Shown one piece after another: positions 35,527-45,695 of a stretch of 64,000 nt of DNA (position 1 is its first letter; every line of letters starts with the position of its first letter). The notes below the pieces were generated by a model, which was not told the DNA's origin, made no database searches, and saw only the letters and a program-made list of their open reading frames with translations. The DNA lies in assembly GCA_934154445.1 (NCBI GenBank), contig CAKPGC010000006.1:20293-84292 (forward strand), written 5' to 3'. Origin of the DNA: an uncultured Clostridia bacterium. GTDB lineage: Bacteria > Bacillota > Clostridia > TANB77 > CAG-508. Made by a program: the position numbers and the translations under genes.

Positions 35527-37044
35527 ATGAAAAAAATTTTGTATAGTAGTTTATTTTTAAGTATATTGCAGTCAATACTTTTTTGGCATAAAAGTCCAGG
35601 AATATCAATATTAATTTTTCTTACTGTGGCAATTCTTCTAACAATATACAATTTAAAAGAAAAAAAAATGATAAAAAACAAAAAGGGAATACTATGGGCA
35701 ATACCAATAGAATTATTAGGATTAACATACTTTATATTTAACAATACTTTTTTTAAAATATTAAATGTACCAGTTATATTGATTTTATTTGTAATAATGT
35801 GTATGAGCGTTACTGAAATAAAAATAAAAGAAAACAAATTTATAAGACAAATATTAGGAAAAATATTCAAACCATTTGTAATATTATTTGATTTTATAAG
35901 TGACTTTGATATGGATGAATTTTGGGAGAAGAAAAAAGAAAACCAAAACAGTAAATCAGATAATATTAAAAAAGTAGTAAAATCATTATTAATTGCAATA
36001 CCGGTAATATTAGTCATAATACTATTATTATCTTCAGCAGATAGCATATTTGGAAGTATATTTAATAATGTTACCAAAACAATATCAAAAATATTAGAAA
36101 TAAGAACAATAAATGATTTAATAGGAAGAATTGTGGTAACAGCTATAGTATTTATTTATATTTCTGGATTTATAATAGCATTTGTTAAAAGTGAGAAAAA
36201 TCAAGAGATAGAAGAAAAAACAACCGGAATAAAATTAAGTGATTTAACAATAAAAATACTCTTAGTATCTTTAAACATAATTTATTTACTATTTAGTGTA
36301 ATTCAATTTAAATATTTATTTATGAATGCAGGAAAAGCAGCCAATTTTGATTATGCAATGTATGCAAGGACAGGATTCTTTCAACTAATGTTTGTTTCGT
36401 TTATAAATTTTGCATTATTACACATTTGCAAAAAAAATGAAGAAAAGAACAAACTTCTAAAAGTAATGCTAATAATTTTTACAATAATAATAGTAATATC
36501 AGCGGCATTCAGAATGCACTTATATGAACAAGAATATGGATATACATATTTAAGATTATTGGTCTACTTTACATTAGTAACGGAGATTCTAGTATTAATA
36601 CCAATACTTTCAAGAATTTGTGGCAAAAAAATAGATACATTTAAATCCACAATACGAATCATAATTATAATGTATGTTGCTTTGAATTTTATAAATATTG
36701 ACAAAATAATTGCTAGAAATAATATAAATAAATATTTTGCAGATATAGAAAATGAATCTATTGATTATTACTATTTAAAAGAAATAACTAGAACAGATTC
36801 AATTGAAGAACAATTACGAATATTAAATAAAAGTGAAGAAGGCTTATCAGCAAAAGCAAATGAGTATTTAGTAAACCTTAAATCAAGTGTAAGAACAAAT
36901 CTAAGATGGTATAAATCACAATATGGAAAAGAATATAAACCAACATTTGCTGAATGGAATTTGTCAAAATCAAGAGTTAAGTCATTACTTGAAAATATTG
37001 ATTTAACAGATAGGAGTATTAATTATGAAAATAACTGGAAATAG
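35527..37044 (+). CDS. DUF4173/DUF4153-type polytopic membrane protein
   Basis: A 505-residue protein with about 12 helices. YARTGFFQLMFVSFINFALL (about 278-297) and MHLYEQEYGYTYLRLLVYF (about 327-345) are the recognisable family segments. Its function is not established. The last third is a soluble region with several Asn, Asp and Trp residues. It overlaps the DUF2975 gene by 20 bases; together with the XRE regulator gene this is an operon arrangement often seen in Firmicutes. Confidence 0.85.
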   Translation: MKKILYSSLFLSILQSILFWHKSPGISILIFLTVAILLTIYNLKEKKMIKNKKGILWAIPIELLGLTYFIFNNTFFKILNVPVILILFVIMCMSVTEIKIKENKFIRQILGKIFKPFVILFDFISDFDMDEFWEKKKENQNSKSDNIKKVVKSLLIAIPVILVIILLLSSADSIFGSIFNNVTKTISKILEIRTINDLIGRIVVTAIVFIYISGFIIAFVKSEKNQEIEEKTTGIKLSDLTIKILLVSLNIIYLLFSVIQFKYLFMNAGKAANFDYAMYARTGFFQLMFVSFINFALLHICKKNEEKNKLLKVMLIIFTIIIVISAAFRMHLYEQEYGYTYLRLLVYFTLVTEILVLIPILSRICGKKIDTFKSTIRIIIIMYVALNFINIDKIIARNNINKYFADIENESIDYYYLKEITRTDSIEEQLRILNKSEEGLSAKANEYLVNLKSSVRTNLRWYKSQYGKEYKPTFAEWNLSKSRVKSLLENIDLTDRSINYENNWK

Positions 37045-37534
37045 AAGTATATCTTCAATAATAAAAATATTTTTAATAATAATGTTTGCAATATGTGTTG
37101 CATCAATAATTACAGTACCAATAATCGTAGAAAATCAGGAGAATGTAAATTTTAAACAAATGATTATAAATGAGCCACTAGGAACAACAATAATATGCAT
37201 TTATTTATCAGGAATCCCAGCGTTGGTAATGCTATATCAATTTATAAAAGTATTTAGTTCATTAGAAAAAGGAGAAGTATTTAGCAGAAAAATAGAAAAT
37301 AAATTTTTAATAGCTTCAATTTGTTCTGTTTTAATAGGAGTCATATATGGAATCAATGCAATTATGATGCCAAGTAAAATAGCACAATTAGATTATTCAG
37401 CAATTATAACTTACATATTTTTCTCTATTATTACATCGATGATATTTCTTATATTAGGAGTTGGGCTTATTGTATTAAAAGAAATTTATAAAACCGCAAT
37501 AGAAAATAAGGAAGAAAACGATTTAACAATATAG
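37025..37534 (+). CDS. DUF2975 membrane protein
   Basis: A 169-residue protein with four helices and the FSSLEKGEVFSRKIENKFL segment between helices 2 and 3 that marks DUF2975. Proteins of this group are regularly encoded next to a small YozG-like XRE regulator, as here. The role is unknown, probably a membrane partner or target of that regulator. Translation appears coupled to the upstream gene. Confidence 0.87.
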   Translation: MKITGNRSISSIIKIFLIIMFAICVASIITVPIIVENQENVNFKQMIINEPLGTTIICIYLSGIPALVMLYQFIKVFSSLEKGEVFSRKIENKFLIASICSVLIGVIYGINAIMMPSKIAQLDYSAIITYIFFSIITSMIFLILGVGLIVLKEIYKTAIENKEENDLTI

Positions 37535-37556
37535 GTGGAAAAAGGAGAAATAAAAT

Positions 37557-37763
37557 ATGGCGATAATAGTTAATTTAGATGTAATGATGGCCAAAAGAAA
37601 AATGTCATCAAATGAATTAGCACAAAAGATAGGAATTACAAATGCGAATCTTTCTATATTAAAGACTAATAAAGGCAAAGCAATTAGATTTTCTACATTA
37701 GATAAAATCTGTGAAGTTTTAGAATGTACACCTGGAGATATTTTGGAATATGTTGAAAAATAA
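37557..37763 (+). CDS. Small XRE-family transcriptional regulator (YozG-like)
   Basis: A 68-residue single helix-turn-helix protein: MSSNELAQKIGITNANLSILKTNKGKAIRFSTLDKICEVLECTPGDIL contains both helices and the usual C-terminal CTPGDIL. An AAAGGAG site lies before the ATG. It follows the DUF2975 gene by 22 bases and probably controls this operon. Confidence 0.92.
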   Translation: MAIIVNLDVMMAKRKMSSNELAQKIGITNANLSILKTNKGKAIRFSTLDKICEVLECTPGDILEYVEK

Positions 37764-37841
37764 ATAATGTTATGATATTATGATAAAAATAAAAATTGTC
37801 AAAAAAGGGAGTCCATATTGACAAGTTGGGAGATGTATTTT

Positions 37842-39896
37842 ATGAAAAACAAAAAGGGAGTAATAATTGCAATAGCTATAATATTAGCAATAGCAATTAT
37901 AGCAGGAGTAATATTTATTATAAATAAAAATGCTCCAAAGCCAGAAGAAACACTGAGCACATATATATCATTATTAAATGAACAAAAATACGAAGAAATG
38001 TACAATATGATCTCAGAAAATTCAAAAACACAAATATCACAGGAAGATTTTATAAAAAGAAACAAAAATATATATGAAGGAATTGATGCGTATGACATAA
38101 AAATTACACTATCTGAAACAACAAAAGATGGTAAAACATATAACATTAAATATGATGAAAGTATGTCAACATCAGCAGGAACAATATCTTTTAAAAACAC
38201 AGCAAAATTAGTAAAAGAAAACAAAGAATATAAAATAAGTTGGTCATCTAGTATGATTTTTCCAGAGTTAAGAAGTACAGATAAAGTAAGAGTTTCAACA
38301 TTATCTGCAAAAAGAGGAGAGATTTTAGATAGAAATGGAGAAAAACTTGCTAAAAATGGAAGTATTTCAAGTGTTGGAATTGTACCTGGTAAATTAGGTG
38401 AAAACAAAACAGAAAGTATAAATAAAATATCAGAGTTAACAGGTGTTTCAACAGATTACATAAATACACAAATATCTGCTTCGTATGTTAAGGATGATAC
38501 ATTTGTGCCAATAAAAAAAGTTTCAGCAGATAATACAGAGTTAAAAGATCAATTATTACAAATAACTGGAATTAAGATTGTCAGTGTTGATGCAAGAGTT
38601 TATCCATTAGGTGAAGAAGCAGCACATTTAATTGGATATGTTCAAGCTATAAGTGCAGAAGAACTAAAGCAAAAAGAAGGAAAAGGATACAGCTCAAGTA
38701 GTATAATAGGAAAAGCTGGACTAGAACAGGCTTATGAAGATAAATTAAGAGGAATTGATGGAACAGAAATCTACATAGTTGACGAAAATGGAACAAGATT
38801 AAAAACATTAGCAACTCAAGATAAAAAAGACGGAACAGATGTTAAACTAACAATAGATAAAAATATACAAAAAAATTTATACGATCAAATGAAAACAGAT
38901 AAAGGTTTTTTTGTTGTTATGGAACCAACAACAGGTGAATTACTTGCAACAGTAAGTACACCATCATACAACTCAAATGATTTTGTATTGGGACTAACAA
39001 ATTCGCAATGGAATGAATTAAATAATGATGAAAGAAAACCGTTATATAATAGATTCTTACAAAGCTACTGTCCAGGTTCAACATTTAAGCCAATAACAGC
39101 TGCAATAGGTTTAACAAGTGGAAAACTTACAACAGATACAACATTTAATTATTCTGGACTAAAATGGCAGAAAAACTCAAGTTGGGGAGATGTTTATATA
39201 ACGACACTAACAGCATATAACGGACCTAAAAATATAGCAAATGCATTAATACATTCTGACAACATATTCTTTGGTCAAGCTGCAATGCAAATTGGAAAAG
39301 ACACATTTTGTGAAGGATTGGACAAATTAGGATTTAACGAAGATATTGACCAAACAATTAAATTTCCACTTACATTTAAAAAATCACAATATTCAAATTC
39401 AGAAAAAGCAGATATGAATGAAAAGAAATTAGCAGACTCAGGATATGGCCAAGGTGATATATTAGTAAATCCAATACATATTGCATCAATTTATTCAGCA
39501 TTTGCTAATAATGGAAACATGGTAAAACCATATATAGAATATCAAGATGGAAAAAAAGAATATTTAAAAGAAAATGTATTCACATCAGAAGCTGCAAACA
39601 TAGTAAAGAAAGATTTAATTCAAGTTGTAGAAAATCCAGAAGGAACAGCAACTGATATGAAAATTCCTGGTGTTACAATTGCAGGAAAAACAGGAACAGC
39701 AGAATTAAAAACTTCAAAAACAGATACAGAAAGTGGTACTTTAGGATGGTTTGATTGTTTTACAGTTAATTATTCAGATAGTAATCCAAATGTAAACGAT
39801 ATGCTAATTATAGGAATGGTTGAAAATACACAAAATAACAGCAATGGTGGAAGCCATTATGTAATTAAGAAAATAAGAACTTTATTTGTAAAATGA
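37842..39896 (+). CDS. MecA-like class B penicillin-binding protein
   Basis: A 684-residue transpeptidase. The start at 37842 lies 9 bases after GGGAG. A membrane anchor (residues 6-28) is followed by an NTF2-like MecA_N domain (about 33-140), a PBP dimerisation domain (about 150-300, with RGEILDRNG) and the transpeptidase domain. Active-site motifs are STFK (Ser413, Lys416), SDN near 472 and KTG near 616. This layout is that of the PBP2a/PBP5-type group, some members of which have low affinity for beta-lactams. It cross-links peptidoglycan outside the membrane. It has its own terminator and is followed by a two-component system. Confidence 0.92.
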   Translation: MKNKKGVIIAIAIILAIAIIAGVIFIINKNAPKPEETLSTYISLLNEQKYEEMYNMISENSKTQISQEDFIKRNKNIYEGIDAYDIKITLSETTKDGKTYNIKYDESMSTSAGTISFKNTAKLVKENKEYKISWSSSMIFPELRSTDKVRVSTLSAKRGEILDRNGEKLAKNGSISSVGIVPGKLGENKTESINKISELTGVSTDYINTQISASYVKDDTFVPIKKVSADNTELKDQLLQITGIKIVSVDARVYPLGEEAAHLIGYVQAISAEELKQKEGKGYSSSSIIGKAGLEQAYEDKLRGIDGTEIYIVDENGTRLKTLATQDKKDGTDVKLTIDKNIQKNLYDQMKTDKGFFVVMEPTTGELLATVSTPSYNSNDFVLGLTNSQWNELNNDERKPLYNRFLQSYCPGSTFKPITAAIGLTSGKLTTDTTFNYSGLKWQKNSSWGDVYITTLTAYNGPKNIANALIHSDNIFFGQAAMQIGKDTFCEGLDKLGFNEDIDQTIKFPLTFKKSQYSNSEKADMNEKKLADSGYGQGDILVNPIHIASIYSAFANNGNMVKPYIEYQDGKKEYLKENVFTSEAANIVKKDLIQVVENPEGTATDMKIPGVTIAGKTGTAELKTSKTDTESGTLGWFDCFTVNYSDSNPNVNDMLIIGMVENTQNNSNGGSHYVIKKIRTLFVK

Positions 39897-39929
39897 AAAA
39901 GGAATGATTAGTTATCATTCCTTTTTTTT
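39896..39929 (+). terminator. Rho-independent terminator after the PBP gene
   Basis: AAAAAGGAATGAT (39896-39908) pairs with its complement (39914-39926), five-base loop, T run. Confidence 0.87.
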
Positions 39930-40028
39930 CGGCAATAATGCAAAAAAAATCAAAAACTCTCTTTTGTTATTACAACAAATATGATATAGTATAAAATATA
40001 AAAAACAAAAATTAAGAAGGAAAAAACT

Positions 40029-40697
40029 ATGAAAAAAATATTATTAGTAGAAGACAATCAAACAATAATAATGGGACTGAAATATTCATTAGAGCAAGAG
40101 AATTTCCAAGTAATATCAGCAAAAAATGTAGCAGAATGCAAAGAAAAAATAAAACAAAAACAAATAGATATAGTATTATTAGATGTATCATTGCCTGATG
40201 GTAATGGATTTGATATATGCAAAGAAATAAAAGAAAAACAAGACATACCTGTAATCTTTTTAACAGCACAAGATGAAGAAACAAGTGTAGTGCTAGGTTT
40301 AGATTTAGGAGCAGATGATTATATTGTAAAACCATTTAGAACAAGAGAATTAATATCAAGAATAAAATCAGTTTTAAGAAGATACGGTCAAAAAGAAGAA
40401 AACAGTAATATAATCCAATACAAAAATATCAAAATAGATACAATATCAGCTAAAGTTTACAAAGATAATGAAGAAATTATTTTTACAAGTTTAGAATATA
40501 GAATTTTGCTTATGTTGTTTACAAATCAAAATAAATTGATTACAAGAGATCAATTGCTAGAAAAAATATGGGATATTGCAGGAAATTTTGTTAATGATAA
40601 TACATTAACAGTTTATATAAAAAGAATTAGAGAAAAACTAGGAGATGAGTCAATTATTAAGACTGTTAGAGGTCTTGGATATAGAATAGGGGATTGA
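40029..40697 (+). CDS. OmpR-family response regulator
   Basis: A 222-residue regulator. The receiver domain has acidic residues Glu8 and Asp9, phospho-acceptor Asp52 in LLDVSLPDG, Thr79 and Lys101. The C-terminal winged helix (about 130-220) ends with IKTVRGLGYRIGD. An AAGAAGGA site precedes the ATG. It overlaps no other gene but lies one base before the sensor kinase gene, so the pair is coexpressed. Possible targets include the PBP gene upstream and the ABC transporter at 46512. Confidence 0.94.
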   Translation: MKKILLVEDNQTIIMGLKYSLEQENFQVISAKNVAECKEKIKQKQIDIVLLDVSLPDGNGFDICKEIKEKQDIPVIFLTAQDEETSVVLGLDLGADDYIVKPFRTRELISRIKSVLRRYGQKEENSNIIQYKNIKIDTISAKVYKDNEEIIFTSLEYRILLMLFTNQNKLITRDQLLEKIWDIAGNFVNDNTLTVYIKRIREKLGDESIIKTVRGLGYRIGD

Positions 40698-40698
40698 A

Positions 40699-41934
40699 AT
40701 GAAATTATTTAGAAATAAAAATTTAAAATACTTAATACTACCAATGATAATATTAACAATATTAACAAGCATAGTCATTACAATTCAAACATATAACCAA
40801 TATAAAAAAGTAACAATTACTGCAAATCAAAAAGTTGCAGAAATAATAGGAACAATAATAAATCAAGAACCAGAAATAGACACCAGAAAAATAATAGAAA
40901 TATTAAATTCAAACCAAGATACGGAAGAATATCAAAAAGGACAAGTAGAACTTTCAAAATATGGAATTAATATAAATGAGATTAATTCTATAATATCAGT
41001 TCAAAATCAAATGAAACAAAATTTGATATTAAATATTATATTAATCTTAGTATTTAGTATTTTATGGATGGCTATTATTTTTGTGTATTTAAGAAAAAGA
41101 GACAAAAAGATAAAGCAAATTACACAATATATAAACCAAATAAAAAACAGAAAATATGATTTAGATATAAACGAAAACAGTGAAGATGAGCTAAGTAATT
41201 TAAAAAACGAATTATACAAAATTACCGTTATGTTAAAAGAAGAAAGTGAGATATCAAAAAAGGACAAAGACAACTTAAAAATGTCAGTTGAAGATATATC
41301 ACACCAATTAAAAACACCTTTAACATCAATAACAATAATGTTAGATAATTTAAAAGATAATCCAGATATGGATGAAAATATAAAACAAAAATTTATATTT
41401 GAAATTAGCAAGCAAATTGACTGGATAAACTGGCTTGTTATATCAATGCTAAAATTATCAAAATTAGACGCTAATGTTGTACAATTTTATGAAGAAAAAA
41501 TTATCCTAAAAAAATTTATAGATGAAATCATAAAAAATCTAGAGATACCAATTGAAATAAAAAATCTACAAATAATTATTGAAGGTGATGAAAAAGCATC
41601 ATTTATAGGTGATTATAAATGGCAACAAGAAGCGGTTACAAATATCATAAAAAATTGTATTGAACACAACAAAGATAATGCAAAAATTTATATAAAATAT
41701 GAAGAAAATACTTTATTTACAAAAATAACAATAAGAGATGAAGGCGAAGGAATTTCAAAAGAAGATTTGAAACATATCTTTGAAAGGTTTTATAAAGGCC
41801 AAAATTCATCAGAAAATAGTGTAGGAATCGGACTTGCATTGGCAAAAAATATTATTGAGAAAAATAATGGTATGATAAGCTGTAAATCAGAGGTTGACAA
41901 AGGAACAGAGTTTGTGATTAAGTATATGAAGTAG
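40699..41934 (+). CDS. Membrane sensor histidine kinase
   Basis: A 411-residue kinase with helices at about 11-29 and 108-130 enclosing an 80-residue outer domain. A short HAMP-like linker leads to the dimerisation helix with phospho-acceptor His202 in ISHQLKTPLTS. The ATPase domain has the N box (IIKNCIEHN), the G1 box DEGEGIS, the F box FERFYKGQ and the G2 box GIGLALAKNI. Together with the adjacent regulator it forms a two-component system; the small outer domain resembles VncS-type sensors, some of which respond to cell-wall stress. Confidence 0.93.
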   Translation: MKLFRNKNLKYLILPMIILTILTSIVITIQTYNQYKKVTITANQKVAEIIGTIINQEPEIDTRKIIEILNSNQDTEEYQKGQVELSKYGININEINSIISVQNQMKQNLILNIILILVFSILWMAIIFVYLRKRDKKIKQITQYINQIKNRKYDLDINENSEDELSNLKNELYKITVMLKEESEISKKDKDNLKMSVEDISHQLKTPLTSITIMLDNLKDNPDMDENIKQKFIFEISKQIDWINWLVISMLKLSKLDANVVQFYEEKIILKKFIDEIIKNLEIPIEIKNLQIIIEGDEKASFIGDYKWQQEAVTNIIKNCIEHNKDNAKIYIKYEENTLFTKITIRDEGEGISKEDLKHIFERFYKGQNSSENSVGIGLALAKNIIEKNNGMISCKSEVDKGTEFVIKYMK

Positions 41935-41969
41935 TAAAAAATATACAACAAATGTAAGAGAGGTAAAAA

Positions 41970-43403
41970 ATGAACATAGGAATAGATATAGATAATGTAA
42001 TATCAAACTTTAACGAAGTTTTGAAACAAGAATTTTTAGAACATGACAAAAAACTAAGAAATACAGGAATAATTAATCCCAATAAACATATGACTGAAGG
42101 AATGTTTGACTGGACAGATGAGGAATTATTGCCATATTATTTAGAAAACATTGAAAGAATAGCACAAAACTTAGATGTAAAAGAAGGTGCAAAAGAATAT
42201 ATTGAGAAATTAAAAGAAGACGGACACACAATTGTAATTATTACGGGTAGAGATAATGGAGAATACTCAGACCCATATAGTATGACAAAGAAATGGCTAA
42301 AAGAAAAAGGAATAGAATATGATAAATTAATATTAACAGATTCGTATAATAATAATAAACATGCAAAAACAGAAAAATGCTTTGAAAACAATATTGATAT
42401 AATGATTGATGATTCTAAACGCAATTGTAGAGATTGTGTAGAAAATAATATAACAACACTTTTAATGGATACACCATATAACAGAACAGAAAATGATATT
42501 ATTAGAGTCCATAATTGGAAAGAAATTTATGAATTTATTACAAACTATAAAAAAGAAAAAGCTAATGTAATACTAGATACAGACACATATAATGAATGTG
42601 ATGATCAATTTGCTCTTGCATATTTATTAAAAAATCAAGACAAATTCAACATTGAAGCAATAACAGTTGCTCCTTATTCACATAGTGATAGAAAAGAAAC
42701 AATAGAAGAAACAACAGAAAAGAGTTATAACGAAATATTAAAAATATGCAACTGGTTAAACTTTAAAACAGAAAACAAAGTATTCAAAGGTTCAACTGAT
42801 TACATGAGTAATGGATATAATGAAAATAATGATGCAGTTAATAAAATTATAGAAGTTGCTAATAAAAACCAAAAGACATATATTTTAGCAATTGGAGCTA
42901 TTACAAATATTACACTAGCAATAAAAAAATCACCAGAAATTATAAATAAAATAGAAGTAATTTGGCTAGGTGGCAACAGTTTTTTAGCAAATAATAATAG
43001 AGAATTTAATTTTGAACAAGATATACAAGCAGTTAGAGAAGTATTTGAATCAAAAGTAAAACTAACAGTAATTCCATGTAGAAATGTAGCATCAAATTTA
43101 ACAACTTCAATATATGAATTAGAACATTTTTTAAAAGGAAAAAATGAGTTATGTGATTATTTATGCCAAAGATTTTATAATGATACTTATCACGGAATTC
43201 AAGAAAGAAGAGTTATTTGGGACATAAGTGTTATTGCATATATGATTAATAGATTATGGTTTGAAACAGAAGAATTTAGTTGTCCAATTATAAAAGAAGA
43301 TACATCTTACGAATTAACAAATAATAGACACAAAATAACATTTGTTAATTATTTAGACTCAAATAAAATATACAATGATTTGTTTAAAAAATTAGTAGAA
43401 TAG
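41970..43403 (+). CDS. Fusion of HAD nucleotidase and nucleoside hydrolase
   Basis: A 477-residue protein in two parts. Residues 1-190 form a NT5C-like HAD phosphatase: GIDIDNV with Asp6 and Asp8, TGRDNGEYSD in motif II and IDDSKRN in motif IV. Residues about 197-477 form an inosine/uridine-type nucleoside hydrolase beginning with ILDTDTYNECDDQFAL, the Asp cluster that binds calcium (the usual motif is DTDxGxDD). One chain could convert a nucleotide to nucleoside and then to free base plus ribose. It opens a run of phosphohydrolase genes. The fusion was judged by eye; substrate unknown. Confidence 0.85.
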   Translation: MNIGIDIDNVISNFNEVLKQEFLEHDKKLRNTGIINPNKHMTEGMFDWTDEELLPYYLENIERIAQNLDVKEGAKEYIEKLKEDGHTIVIITGRDNGEYSDPYSMTKKWLKEKGIEYDKLILTDSYNNNKHAKTEKCFENNIDIMIDDSKRNCRDCVENNITTLLMDTPYNRTENDIIRVHNWKEIYEFITNYKKEKANVILDTDTYNECDDQFALAYLLKNQDKFNIEAITVAPYSHSDRKETIEETTEKSYNEILKICNWLNFKTENKVFKGSTDYMSNGYNENNDAVNKIIEVANKNQKTYILAIGAITNITLAIKKSPEIINKIEVIWLGGNSFLANNNREFNFEQDIQAVREVFESKVKLTVIPCRNVASNLTTSIYELEHFLKGKNELCDYLCQRFYNDTYHGIQERRVIWDISVIAYMINRLWFETEEFSCPIIKEDTSYELTNNRHKITFVNYLDSNKIYNDLFKKLVE

Positions 43404-43417
43404 ATAAAGGAGAAAAA

Positions 43418-44230
43418 ATGCAAAAATATAATTACCATACACATACAAGAAGATGTGGACATGCTGACAATAATATGTCAGATGAAGATTTTGTAAAAGA
43501 ATTTATCAAGAAAGGTTTTACAAAAATAGCATTTACAGATCATTGTCCAGAAAAAGAAGAAATAGACCATAGAAAAAATATGAGAATGAAGTACAGTGAA
43601 AAAAATGAATATTTAGAAAGTATCAAATCTTTAAAAGAAAAATACAAAGATATAATAGAAATAGAAACAGGATTTGAAGTTGAATATTTACCAGGGCAAG
43701 AAGAAAATCTATTTGAGTTAAAAAATGAAACAGATAAATTGATTTTGGGACAACATTTTATATTAGATGATAAAAATGAATTAAAAATATTCAGAAAACA
43801 TGAAATTTCTAATGCAGATATCTTAAAATATGCCGAATATGTAAGAACAGCAATTGAGAAAAATATACCAAATATAATAGCTCACCCAGATATATATATG
43901 CTAAGTAGAACTAATTTTGGAGAAAATGAAGAAAAGGCAGCACATATAATTTGTAGTACAGCAGAAAAGTATGGAATACCAATAGAAATTAATTTGTCTG
44001 ATCCAGTTATGTATATAACAGGAAAAAAAGAAAAAATAGATTATCCAAATAAAGAATTTTGGAAAGTAGCCTCTGAATATAAAGACCTAAAAGTTTTATA
44101 TGGAATAGATGCTCATTGGCGTGAACAAATAGAACTATATGAAAAAACAGTAGAAGTTGCAAATAAACTGATTGGACAAGACATTATAAATAAGCTACAT
44201 TTTTGTAATGAAAATCTGGAGGTAGAATAA
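43418..44230 (+). CDS. PHP-family phosphatase (HisJ/histidinol-phosphatase-like)
   Basis: A 270-residue PHP domain. Metal ligands: His7 and His9 in NYHTHTRRCGH (His15), AFTDHCP, a central GFEVEYL, GQHF, AHPDIY and the final GIDAHWRE. It resembles histidinol-phosphate phosphatase, but no other his gene is present here, so another phosphate ester is possible. It lies 14 bases after the fusion gene, with an AAAGGAG site. Confidence 0.85.
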   Translation: MQKYNYHTHTRRCGHADNNMSDEDFVKEFIKKGFTKIAFTDHCPEKEEIDHRKNMRMKYSEKNEYLESIKSLKEKYKDIIEIETGFEVEYLPGQEENLFELKNETDKLILGQHFILDDKNELKIFRKHEISNADILKYAEYVRTAIEKNIPNIIAHPDIYMLSRTNFGENEEKAAHIICSTAEKYGIPIEINLSDPVMYITGKKEKIDYPNKEFWKVASEYKDLKVLYGIDAHWREQIELYEKTVEVANKLIGQDIINKLHFCNENLEVE

Positions 44231-44233
44231 AAG

Positions 44234-44815
44234 ATGAAATTAACAGTAGAAAAAGCAAGAGAAATGTTAGAAGATGCAAGAGGAAAAACACCAAGTGACA
44301 AATGGATAGATCACTCAATTTGTGTGGGAGATTCAGCAGGAAAAATAGCAGAAAAATTAAATTTAGATGTAGATTATGCAAAAACACTTGGGTACATACA
44401 TGATATAGGAAAATCTGTAGGAGAGTTTAAAGACCATGTAATGAATGGATACAACTATCTTAAAGAATTAGGATATGATGATGAATATGCAAATATTTGC
44501 CTAACACACTCATATTTAAACAATGATGTATATTGTACAGCAGGAGGAATTCCAACAGATATACCATTTAGAACAGAATTTATTAAAAATCACGAATACA
44601 CAATATATGAAAAAATAATAAATTTATGTGATCTAATGTGTACAGATGTTAATATGACAGTAGATAAAAGACTTATTGATATAATGTCAAGAAGAGGTGC
44701 TTATGAAAACACACAATATCACATTAAAGAAACATATAAACTAAAACAATATATTGATGACCAATTAGGATTTAATGTTTATGATTTATTCCCTAGTATA
44801 AAAGATAATTTGTAG
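44234..44815 (+). CDS. HD-domain phosphohydrolase
   Basis: A 193-residue protein with the HD fold: WIDHSICVGD (His27), YIHDIGK (His56-Asp57) and THSYLNND further on as a third metal-ligand region. Members hydrolyse nucleotides or other phosphate esters. The gene starts 3 bases after the PHP gene's stop, with GGAGGT inside that gene's end. Confidence 0.88.
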   Translation: MKLTVEKAREMLEDARGKTPSDKWIDHSICVGDSAGKIAEKLNLDVDYAKTLGYIHDIGKSVGEFKDHVMNGYNYLKELGYDDEYANICLTHSYLNNDVYCTAGGIPTDIPFRTEFIKNHEYTIYEKIINLCDLMCTDVNMTVDKRLIDIMSRRGAYENTQYHIKETYKLKQYIDDQLGFNVYDLFPSIKDNL

Positions 44816-44849
44816 AATAGATAATATTATATAAAATAAGAGGAAAAAG

Positions 44850-45695
44850 ATGTTAAATAAAGAAAAAATAAAAGAAGCACTAGAGTATTATGATATAAAA
44901 GATACAGACTACCAAGAAAAATGTAACAGATGTATTGATGAAATAAAAAATAATAAAAAGATACAAAATAAAGCAAAAGAAATATATGAAATCTTATATA
45001 TTGACAAAACAGAAAAGTATATAGAACTATGGAAAGTAAAAGATATAGAAACTTTATTTGAAGAAAAAATAAACCCGTTTATAACAAATATATTATTATT
45101 ACTTGGACTTGAATATCATAAAGAAAACATAAAAAAATACAATTTTGATAATGAACAAATCAAGATTCAAAAACAAAGAATAAGAGAATGTTTGTTAAAT
45201 GACATTATAAATAAACATTACGATGGAATCAGAATCTCACAAATGTTATGGGGAACATATCTTATAAATGCAAGAATAATAGAATGTGGGAGACTACAAT
45301 TTGAGCCAACAACAGGTAATAAAATTAAAATACATATACCAGCAGGAAAATATCTTGATATAAAAGAAGTAAAAAAATCAATACAAAACTCAAAAAAATT
45401 ATTAAAAAAATATTATAATATAGAAAATCCAAAATATATTTGTGAATCATGGTTATTAAGTAAAGAAATATCAAAAATGTTAGATGAAAATTCTAATATC
45501 AAAAAATTTCAAGAACTTTTTGAAATACAAAGTTCTAAAAATGGAATAGATGATATTTTGAATTTTGTATTTAATTTAAAAAAATGTGATAATTATAATG
45601 AACTACCAGAAACAACAAGATTACAAAAAAGTATAAAAGAATCTTTAATGAATAATGAAACAATATATGAAGGATATGGAGAGTTAAAAGAATGA
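44850..45695 (+). CDS. GNAT-like C-terminal domain acyltransferase
   Basis: A 281-residue protein related to the family with an N-terminal helical domain and a GNAT-like C-terminal domain: GRLQFEPTTG, KIHIPAGKYLDI, YICESWLLSKEISKMLDENSNIKKFQELFEI and LPETTRLQKSIKE are the usual segments. Members are assigned as acyltransferases; substrates are unknown. It lies inside the phosphohydrolase run and overlaps the next gene by 4 bases. AGAGG precedes the ATG. Confidence 0.75.
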   Translation: MLNKEKIKEALEYYDIKDTDYQEKCNRCIDEIKNNKKIQNKAKEIYEILYIDKTEKYIELWKVKDIETLFEEKINPFITNILLLLGLEYHKENIKKYNFDNEQIKIQKQRIRECLLNDIINKHYDGIRISQMLWGTYLINARIIECGRLQFEPTTGNKIKIHIPAGKYLDIKEVKKSIQNSKKLLKKYYNIENPKYICESWLLSKEISKMLDENSNIKKFQELFEIQSSKNGIDDILNFVFNLKKCDNYNELPETTRLQKSIKESLMNNETIYEGYGELKE

